From: Nephromyces sp. MM_2019
Lineage: Eukaryota; Apicomplexa; Aconoidasida; Nephromycida
Length of the DNA: 29,379 nucleotides
NCBI GenBank assembly: GCA_015657535.1
Contig: JADHZB010000692.1
Location: 1 to 29,379, forward strand
Direction: 5' to 3'
Part shown: positions 1 to 9,900 of the stretch, one piece after another
Position numbering within the stretch: position 1 is the first letter of the stretch
How the letters are laid out: each line of letters opens with the position of its first letter
The notes under the pieces: generated by a model
What the model saw: the letters and a program-made list of their open reading frames with translations, nothing else
The model's database searches: none
What the model was told of the DNA's origin: nothing
Program-made: the position numbers and the translations under genes

Positions 1-95
1 GGGGGAGTTATTAGGAGGGGATATGGGGGGAGTTATTAGGAGGGGATATGGGGGGAGTTATTAGGAGGGGATATGGGGGGAGTTATTAGGAGGGG
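1..95. repeat. 25-bp G-rich tandem repeat at window edge
   Basis: About 3.8 copies of a 25-bp unit (six Gs, then agttattaggaggggatat) run from the left edge; the first copy is cut by the window start. The fourth copy diverges into related G-rich sequence that continues to about 130. The G-runs on the plus strand resemble the G-rich tracts inside introns elsewhere in this window, so this may be the intron of a plus-strand gene to the left. That is inference. Confidence 0.9.
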
Positions 96-134
96 TTAAT
101 GTGGGTGGTACCAGGAGGGGTTATGGGGGATGGC

Positions 135-300
135 GTTGACGGTGAGTTACATCTAGTAGCCTTGACGGTGAGTTACATCTAGTAGCGTTGACGGCGAGTT
201 ACATCTAGTAGCCTTGACGGTGAGTTACATCTAGTAGCGTTGACGGCGAGTTACATCTAGTAGCCTTGACGGTGAGTTACACCTAGTAGCCTTCACAGTG
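135..300. repeat. 26-bp minisatellite with 52-bp higher-order period
   Basis: Six full copies of a 26-bp unit (ttgacggtgagttacatcta plus gtagc and one variable base) start at 135, 161, 187, 213, 239 and 265, followed by a decayed seventh copy at 291. Copies 2, 4 and 6 begin with c and carry ggtg; copies 3 and 5 begin with g and carry ggcg. The recent unit of duplication is therefore a 52-bp dimer. Confidence 0.95.
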
Positions 301-660
301 TTATAAGGGATGGTATTAACTGTGTGTGATAAATACTGGTATTAGCAGGATTATGATTATGGGATGTAACGGTGTATTATGCAGGGTCGCACTAACGGTG
401 TTACCAAGATTAGCAAAAACAGTATGGAAAGCACTTTAAACGGTTTTACTGAGAGTTGGATTAACGGTATTTTTCTGAGTATTGGCAAAGCGCTTGGAAG
501 AGTATTGTATTAACGGAGCTATGAAAAGTGCTATTCACAGTGTTACACAGCGTGATATTAACGGAGCTACGGAAAGTGGTATTAAAAATTTAATAGAAGG
601 TGACATAATGATGTTATTAAGGGAGGTTTTACCGAGCAAATTAGTGGGAAATCGGGGGAT
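301..660. repeat. Decayed tandem-repeat tail
   Basis: Loose copies of the neighbouring repeat vocabulary (attaacgg, gtgttac, ggtatta) fill this stretch. The clearest pair is 'tattaacggagct' at 508 and again at 556, 48 bp apart. A 61-codon open frame at 482-667 is made of these repeats and is not treated as a gene. Confidence 0.6.
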
Positions 661-3062
661 GAATTAGAGCAAACATTCCAAAAGACAGAACTTTCCTGTA
701 GACATCTTCATCTGTGAAGGCAGCGCTCACATGCTTTTTCCGTATAATATCGCGACAAACTTACAGAGGCATATTGTGCCCTTGGGTAAAAATCCGCTTT
801 GGAGCTAGATGGATTCCATCTTTCGTTCCCATTGCTGCGGCACCACCAAGTAAAGGTAATACCATTAGATAGCCCTGTGAACCCCTCTTCATCTATATGC
901 TAACCATATTACATGTGATACAAGTTTTTTTGTTTTATATTAATGCAGAGACATATCTAGTAGATGAATTCTTAAATGTCGCCACAGGTACCTCTCCGAT
1001 CCAATTGATAAAATGTATCTCTCAAAGTACTTTCAGTAATTTCAGGATTTTATTAGTGCCCTTTAGGATATATTTGGAGGTAAAACCGAGTTTCTTTTAG
1101 CAGCAGTTAAACTTGAAGTCTTAGTAACTGCCATAGATACTACGCTGCAAAGTGATGTATAGACTATCACTTACGCAGAAAAATATTAAGCTGCACGCAA
1201 AATCGCGCAAAATCATCGTTGCACATAAGTACATGGCTGCTGATCTCTCTCTCATGGGTGCACAAACACCTCCCCGATTGGAGAGCTGACGCATAGTGCC
1301 TTGAAATTTAACGATTATCAATTAACAGAGCAGCATCAATAATTATAGTCTCTTTAACATTGCTATTTAATGAAAGGGAGGGTTAACCTTGCAGCAACAC
1401 TATTAATTAAATGGAACAAGATTATTTATACCAGCAAGAAAATCAGCGAGATAACGGAATGTGAATATATATAAAGTATTGTGCTTTATTAATTCTAAAA
1501 AAACCGCGGAAACGCTTGTGGAAAAGCTAGCAAGTTCCCGTAAAACACAGCAGGATAGTTTTAAAATGGTCACAAAATCAAAATATATAGGATTGATGGT
1601 TGTACTGGTTATATCTTATCTTACGATTTTTGCATTAATTTAAAAAACTCAATTTAACAGCCTCTTTATTTAAATCCTCAAGAAGCAATTAACTAATAGG
1701 AGCGAGTGTAGATTCAGTACATCTCATAGCGGAAGCATCACACGATAATCTTTGCTTTTATCAAGATATTTAAGTTAATCTTGAGACTATATATTTGCTT
1801 ACATCGAAGTTTCCAAGGAGTGTGTATGGTATGGGAATACTAATAATGACTTATTTCCTTGCTAATAAGTGTAAACTGATTTAAAGCTATATTATATAAT
1901 ACCTCTAAACTAGACTGTCGATCATAGATGGTGCGCACAGAAAAGTGAACAGTTCCGCCATATTATCCAGTCATTATCCACGGTAATAATCATGTGCCAT
2001 ACCATAATGATGTGAATATCTACGTATACACACATATCTAGCAAAAAATGCTAATTGCTTAGAGCTGAACCAAAATTCAAGGTTCTGCAGCGCTGTAAGA
2101 ATCGCAAAACAACAAACCTAGAGTAGGAGCCACGTGAAGCGGTGCTAACCAGCAAAGCGCACTATGATATAGAATAGATAGAAATAGCAAAATACCCTTT
2201 ATGCGGATCAACACGCACAAGACAGTATGTGCATAGCGGCTCCAGCGAACGAGAAATATTTCGCAATAAATACCAAAGTTTAAATTACTAATTGGTTATC
2301 TTAATTATTTGATACATTTTAAATTTCAAGAAAAATTTGATGCGCGCGAATACCTGGGGATACTAAACAACATATTCAAACATGCAAATACCCAAAAATT
2401 ACGGCAAAAATGCAAACGGATGGCAACCTTCCCAAGGTAGAAGAAGTTGAAGGCAGAAATATAAAGACAAAAGAGGCCAACAAAGAAGCAGCAATGTGAA
2501 AAAAGGAAAGAAGTAAAAGGGCAGGTGAAGTCATTCCATGTACAAGCTAGAAGGGAGTAGAGGCATAAATATACGAGGAAATCCTGAAATTTTGCCAGTA
2601 TTAACGCTTATGTAAGGCATTCATAAGCATACATTGAATAATTCCCAGGTCAGACATGTCCTTAAGCACACACAAAACCATATATTTTTGGATAAATTTT
2701 CTTTTAAATTCTATATTTCAATGTCTGATTAATTTTTACTTTCTACTTGACAATATGATAAAACTTGTATTTCTTGTAGTATGGGGAAAGCATGAACTTA
2801 CCACAAAAAAAAATCAAAAGAAAGTCGGGAAACTTGAGATTTCACTGTGTCATCTGCATAAAATATAACAAAAAACTTTCAAAATTCTCATCTAGACCCA
2901 GCACAGAGCATAACCAAAGGGTTAGTGCACAGTGCAGTCTTAACAGTAGTAGTAGTACGTTTATCAGCTTCGTACTAGCCACTTCAACAGCAAAGGTTGG
3001 CGTAGAGGGGAATCCCCTCTCTCATATATTTCATACGACGAGTAAGCTGTTGTTTTTCCAGG
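661..3062. other. No gene recognised
   Basis: AT-rich sequence with only short open frames (under 100 codons) of unbiased composition. I found no exon chain, no tRNA-like cloverleaf and no transposon ends. Confidence 0.5.
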
Positions 3063-3088
3063 GTGTGGAGTGTACGCACACTCCACAC
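3063..3088. repeat. Perfect 11-bp inverted repeat (hairpin)
   Basis: The arm gtgtggagtgt (3063-3073) is followed by a 4-nt acgc spacer and its exact reverse complement acactccacac (3078-3088). An 11-bp perfect stem with a tetraloop stands out from the background, but nothing nearby says what it does. Confidence 0.85.
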
Positions 3089-3862
3089 TAATACTTCCAC
3101 CCATTTTTAGCTATTAATTTCAGGCTTTTAAAATCTTTTATTTTTAGGTTTCTTAACGTAATCTAATTCAGAAAGTTATTTTTCCTTGAGGTTTTTATGC
3201 TCTTAAACTATATGGTTGTCTCGTGGGGGGCTTCAGGGTCTGCAAAAGTATCGGACAAACCTGCCATAGGTAACTAAACCTAAAGCTCCAGTAGGGATAA
3301 TCAACCTGAACGGTGGGCAGTGGGGGGGCATCATGGAGAAGATTGGGATGGCTTGGCGGGAATTCGTGTGATGGACGAAGACGCAGGTCTTCTTGTCGAC
3401 GTTTCAACAATGATTAGAAAAAGGCCTAATCTAAAGGTTTGAGTGAGTGTATAAGGAAGCTATTGGATAGCTTGAAAGCTAGGGTTTTCCAGAGCCTCAA
3501 AAAAGGAAATTCTTAATGCTTCAACAAGGAGGTGTTTTGAGCATCTTGAAGGCTAGCACACAGGGTAGAGTCTAACCTTAGTTAGGGGGTGAGAAGATCA
3601 GGGATGGGAAACCCCTTCCGGTAAAGCGTAAAATGTCACTCAAATGAGTTTGGAAATAAGAAAAATGATGCAACTTCATTACTTCATATGAAAAAGAGGC
3701 TGACGGCTTAGAAAAAAATCACATTCGCACACAAATTGTATAGATAAAAACACTAAACTACAAAAAGGTGCACATGCATACATATACTCACTCAAAATGA
3801 GGAATATGAAATTAATTTAATTTTAAGTACATACACTGAGAGCTGCGCATAATGTAGCTTTT
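3089..3862. other. Region 3' of the MRS2-like gene, no gene seen
   Basis: This lies downstream of the MRS2-like stop codon on the minus strand and should hold its 3' UTR. I could not fix a poly(A) site. A 71-codon open frame at 3195-3410 (minus) is proline/arginine-rich, has no recognisable motif and is not called. Confidence 0.4.
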
Positions 3863-3929
3863 TTAAAGAAATTGATAGTGTAGCAGAATTATAGTTGTAA
3901 ATAAAATAATGCATACGATAAGAGCATGT
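3863..3929 (-). CDS. MRS2: MRS2-like exon 14: TM2 and stop
   Basis: 67 bp, acceptor GATTCTCAG; one base completes the split glycine codon, then HALIVCIILFTTIILLHYQF, L and TAA (3865-3863). Exon 13 needs a hydrophobic helix in exactly this phase. Only HYQFL follows the helix, without the basic tail many eukaryotic Mrs2 proteins have. Confidence 0.9.
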
Positions 3930-6900
3930 CTGAGAATCCACTAGATAAACACATACGCACAAATGCACACATAGATGCACACGCATACATACGCAAAAAC
4001 ACGCCCAGCTGAAAAAAGCATGCCTTGTATGTTTCATTCATAAAAAAAAACTACAACACACACGTAGAACCAGAAATCACAAATAGCCTTAAAAATTTGC
4101 ATAACTGCTATGATTGCTACACACACAAAGCTTTGCACTGAAAACAACACACTTGCTGTTTACACAAAAAACCGCGAGTCTAAAGCATTGCTAAATATGG
4201 CATACACACATAATGATAAAGGAAATTCTTGTGGTACGAAGCACGCACACACAAATATCACACGCAAAACACGAATAATACACACACTAATAAGAAATGC
4301 ACACACAACTGAAAAACGCATACACAAATGATAAAAACATGAATAACACACGTAAACGTAGCTAGGAAATCCTCAAGTACATGCAATCTAAGTACGAGCT
4401 TTCTTATCACAAACTTACCCTCCACACACAACGAAAAAGGCATAGTCATTCTCTTCCCAGCGATTCTTCAGATTCATGCCAAAGACACCTAAAAAATAAG
4501 AATTTATGTGGGAGCGACGAGGGTGGGAATCAACCCAATGATGAAGGGATGAAGGGGGGGAAGATTTGGGAGCGTACAAACAGAATAAAGAGCGATGTAC
4601 GAATAACATATGCGTGCAAGGTTATGGTGGAGACATGTTAAAAGTCCAGGAATAGCACACAGGAAGGTGGGTGAAAAAAAGAGCGCAAAAACCACACACA
4701 TGTATATACATAGGCACACAAGAGATTAGCTGGAACGAGAGCACACATACATTTATCTCATGACACACACAAAAAGATCTAAAAGAATGAAAGAGAAGAA
4801 ACCATACACATATTGACACACAAAAGTGTATACAACATGAGACGAATACGGCACACACACAGATATGTCGATACAGACACGAGAACATATATGTGAAAAT
4901 GAGAGCAAAAAAAAGCTTATGTCAACACAAACAAGGAAGAAAAAAAAAGGGGAGCAAACACAGAAACGCATATATCGACACACAAGCACACACAAGTACT
5001 AGCAGGAGCAATAATGCAGGCTTATAGTAATCATTACCTGCCACTACAGCACTAATAGAGCAGGAGAGGGAAAAAAGAGCAATCCTAGCATTCATCTCGA
5101 TGAACTGATTGCGTCGCATGTCTAGCTCAAGCTGAACACACACAGTGAAACAGTGTGAAAATCCAAAATAAAACAACTGTAGCTCCTAATCTATACTTTT
5201 ACAAGTATATATACACTGTACTTTCTGCAATACACACAAGCTTGAAAACTCTACACATATGTGGCGTGCATAAGTTAGTTTTGAAGAGAAAAGATTGATT
5301 CGTAAAAACGACACTACAGTGCACATAGGCAGATGTAGACACACACATGCATGTACACACATAAACTTGACAGAGTATTCGTAAGCTTCTTTTGAATGAT
5401 GCACACACATGCAGCACATAAAAAAACAATATGTAAAAAAGTTCTGGAACCAGATATGTACACAAAGTGCTCATGAGATAGCACACACACAAATTTCCGA
5501 GAGCAACACCACACACATAAAGCACATACGTAAACTACACAAACCATCGTTAAACAGACGCAGATCATCATGTCAGGCTCAGTACACGCACACATACGCG
5601 GGCTACATACCGTACAAAAAATTCGCATGCGCACAAAGCATACAATACAGACAAGATTGCACACCAGAAAAACAGCACTCACACACACACACACATACTA
5701 AATTCAACAAAATAAGCAGAAAAAAACCATTCTTAGAATACAATAACCTACCTTTGTGAGCTGTTCGTAATGCATAATACGCTGCCTGGCAGTGACAACT
5801 TCACTATGAAGATCTTCAAACTGAAAAAGAAGTTTTCACTTAAATTTCAAGCAAAAAATGCCTCAGAAAACCATGAAAATCAAAATTTTGAAAAAAATCT
5901 TCAACGAGATGTACATACAATCATCCTCCCTGTAAATAGGCGCTCTATACTAGCGAAAAAAAGGGTGAGTGCATGTGTGTGCCGCTTTTCTATGTGTGTG
6001 AGTATGGGTGTGCAAGTGTGTGCTGCCATTTAGTGACCTAGAAGCAGTATTTATTTACAGTTTGTTTCAATGAGGAACTCATCTGCTACGAGATAGGGCT
6101 TATTGCTGTACTACGGAACTCCTTGCTTTCACTATGCATATAGGCACAAGCCTGCTAAAAACGGCAAAGCTGTGGTCTCTATCCACCAAAGTTTACACAT
6201 GATAGGGATCTGTGTGTGTGTGTGTGTGTATTTGTGTGCGTGTGTGCGTCGGTATGTATCTTTTTGCATATATAAGCTGCAAATTTCACTGCAATGCGCA
6301 CATCAAAATACTTAATCGTGAGGCTAAGCAGAAGCTGCAATTCAAAGGCTATATCCTGCGTAATAGGCCTCAGGAATTACTAACACACAAACTTTCTTGT
6401 ATGCATATACCTACCTGCTGCAAATAAGTTTCCAGTAATATCTCAGCTTCTGAGTGATCGCTCACTTCATGTGGTTGGCTGCACACACAGGCAGAAAAGA
6501 TAGCTTTCTGGCAAAACTTCTCACAAATTGCAATTTTCCCCCATTCTTCTCAATCTCTTAATTCTTTGCTTTTTTCCTATTTATTCTGCTCTATCTGCCT
6601 CATCGTTATCTTTAGCTTGTTCTTCATCTTCATCGGCTTCTTTTTCATTATATCTTTAATCCCTCCTCCTCTTTTTCTCTTCCTTCTACTTCTTCTCCTC
6701 ATTCCCCCCCCATTCATCTCCCTAAAGACAGCAAAATCTACAAGCTATGCATCACATCAGTGTATGCACACCCAAGACAAAAGCAAAGAGGAGGAAGAAC
6801 TGCAACTTTTTGATGGCATAAAAATGCAGGAAAGTCGCATATTTATAAAGAAAAGCAGAGAAACCCGAGCATTCCATCAATTTCTTTACTTGTTAGCTGC

Positions 6901-9900
6901 AGAAGTAAGATATAAAGCCGCCATATCTTCGTCTTCATTTAGTATACGAGACAGGGAGGAAGTTAGAGAGCTTATCAAAGTGTCAAGGGCCTATAGAGGA
7001 AGATATACGCACAGCCACGAGCGCTAGATGAGGCTAGTTGCGCGATAGGGATTAAGATTCACAATTTTTCATTGAGATACTGGTATATACATCAGTGTGT
7101 GCGTGGAAGTTTCCGGAGCTATAAATACAGCAGCTTATTGAAACTTGTGAGAATCAGTGCGCGTTTGAACGATTGAGCGTGTGGAAGGCCGCGCAGATGT
7201 GTTCGAAAGCGTGAATCCAGAGGTTTGGAAACCCGTATGCGTGTGTGTATGTGGAAACACGAGTGTGAGCAGATGTGTGTATGCGTGTGGAAATTGATTT
7301 GCAGGTGTGCTTATGTGGAAGTCAATACACGCGCGTTTGTGGAAACTTATGCGTGTATGTACATGAAAATTCGGGTGCGAGCTTGCTTGCAAGTGTGTGT
7401 GCTATGGAATAATCAAGCACACAGAGAATCCGAGAGACTGCAGAAAGAGGCACACAAACACTGTAATTTTCCCTATAAAAACGGTAAAAAGATGAGAACA
7501 AAAACTGGAATATACATCCTAAGAAAATATCAAATATCGAAATTTCCAATAAAACCTGCAATTCATTCTTTATTTTCATAATCTGAAGAAGATTATCGCG
7601 ATAAATGGCGCCAATTCCCTCCTTTCGTTTAATTCCTAAAGCAAATAACGTCAAAATCAGGAAGAACAAGCAAAAAATACATACTCAAGGGAAATGAGGA
7701 GCTAAAAAGATGAAATTGGGAAAAAAAAAATTGAGTATGCTAAAGAAGAGAGAGAAAAAGAAGAAGAAGAAAGGGATGAAGAAGAAAATAAAAGAAACAG
7801 GTGAAGAAGAGGGAGAAAATGATGAAGAAGAGCAAAACATGAAAAACAGCAGAGAAGAAAACATGAAGAATAGACAAAAGAGCAAAATAAACATAAAACG
7901 AAACTCCAGTCTCAAATCATTCCAAGCAAAGTAAAACACACACTAACGATGAAATCAACAGAAACATTAAGAAGCCCATCTTCATGGTTCAATAAAGAGC
8001 ACACGAGTCAAAAAATCACCAAAGAAAAGGAGAAGATCAATCAAAATATCTAAAATTGCTTGAAGCAGAAAGAAGGAGCACAAATCAAACTAAACGTTAC
8101 GAAATTCAAAAATAAATCTCTTCCTTTTTCAAAATATCCATTCTTTTTCATCTTCTTCCAAATCATCAAAAACAACGGAATGCTTGTCACAAAAGAATTT
8201 TCAAAGAAAACGCGAAAAAATCAGCAAAAAGAGGTTTTTTTGAGTGAATCAGCGAAAAAATATCTGCCTTGTCCTCTTATAACATCGAATTTTGGTGTAT
8301 GTACATCGAAATCACATTCAAGCAAAGAAAATTGCCTAAAACAAAGCGAAAAGCCCTCACCCTCATAAAATTTTATATTCTTTTCAAATTCATTTGAAAG
8401 AGCGTCAACCTTTCCTTCATAATCTGAAAAAGTCGCGAAGAAATCACAATGGATCTCAGCTCGAAGCATGAGGCTGAGAATAGAGAAAAAGGCACACACA
8501 CAGGAAAGAAAACAGGAACAAAAAAACAGAAAAACACATCAACACAGGAAAGCACAAATAAAAAAGGAGCAAGGTGAAGTGGGATACAGGAAAACACATA
8601 CAAAAAACACACGCACACACAACACAAAAGAAAAAAATAATGAATAGGATACTAGCTTAAAACCCACACACGCGAACCGACACTCAAGATAAGAAAAGAT
8701 TGAATAGCACATTAACCTAAAACCCACAAACACACACTATAAAACAAAAGTTAATAGCACACACTAGCCTTTTATAGAGGCTTCCATACATACTTCGATA
8801 CAGCGAAACTCAAAAGGCCACTGATTGCCTCCGGTAGTCTGTGAAAAACTCGATTTTGAGGATTCGCCAGACAGTTCTTCAAGCGGGAAATTTGAAGAAC
8901 ACCTGCAAATATGTGGTTCAAACACACACAAACACACACAAACACACACAAACACACACATACAAACACACACATATGAGAGAGTTGAGGAGAAATATTA
9001 AGCAACGCCAAAGAACCTCGCACAAAGATAAAGATGGTAAAAATGTTTAGTGCAGACCAAAACGCATACAAGCAGACAAGCACACATAAAACCCGGACAC
9101 GCATATACACAACTAGGCAGGCAGAAACACTAACACTACTTACGCACACATCCTCACACACAAACTAAACTCACATATATATACACACACAACTCACACA
9201 GATGCACACCGGAAAAATTGCAACATGAAAATTCAGTCAAGGATTACCTAGGAATAGAGCCATTTTCAACCTGATTAGTTAAGAAAAAATCTTCAGTATC
9301 TTCATTTCCAGTAGAGCCAGCATCCTGAAGATATTTCGCACATGGAAGCAAAAAAATCAAAGGTAATTAAAATTTTTGGTCAGTATGCAATGAAAAGCTT
9401 TCAAGACTCAGAATAATGCCTAAAGCGATAACTTATCCTCTAAAGCCTCCAAAATACCTCATAAACTTCCCCCCCAAAAAAACCCCACTTTATCTCCCTC
9501 AGTCTCTTAAAATCCACCTGAAACTACCAAAAAACCAATGAAAACCCCCCCACAACCCCCCTTAATACCCCTCAACCCTCCTCAACCCCCGCGTCTTCTA
9601 CTAAAAATTTCCCTCACCTGCAAGTCAGCAACAACCCCCTTCTTTCCATCAAAGGTGGAAGCCCTTCTAAACAACAGATCTCCCGGGTAGATGGAGTCTT
9701 TTAGACTTTTGATTACACTCCGAACTACTAGACTCTTTGGCTGAAAGAGCCAAATTTCGTTATGTCTAATGAAGAGAAGAGGGTGAGCGTGTGTGCGACA
9801 ATAAAAGAGGCATAAAGAGAGTTTTTCAGCAGCACACACAAAGTTACCTTAAAAGAGCATTGACTTCCCCTAGCCTAAGAATGATAGTTTTATCTCTTAC

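Noticed and set aside
4622..5176. Several Cys/Val/Phe-rich minus-strand frames that look like membrane proteins
   Set aside because: They are translations of TGTGTG intron repeats; only the short pieces with family motifs are exons.
6566..7027. 153-codon plus-strand frame with a hydrophobic N terminus
   Set aside because: Its second half is antisense to MRS2-like exon 9, which carries a strong family motif; the hydrophobic part is a T/C-rich intron tract.
7710..7934. Lys/Glu-rich 74-codon frame on the plus strand
   Set aside because: Simple GA-rich sequence lying in MRS2-like intron 8; composition alone explains it.
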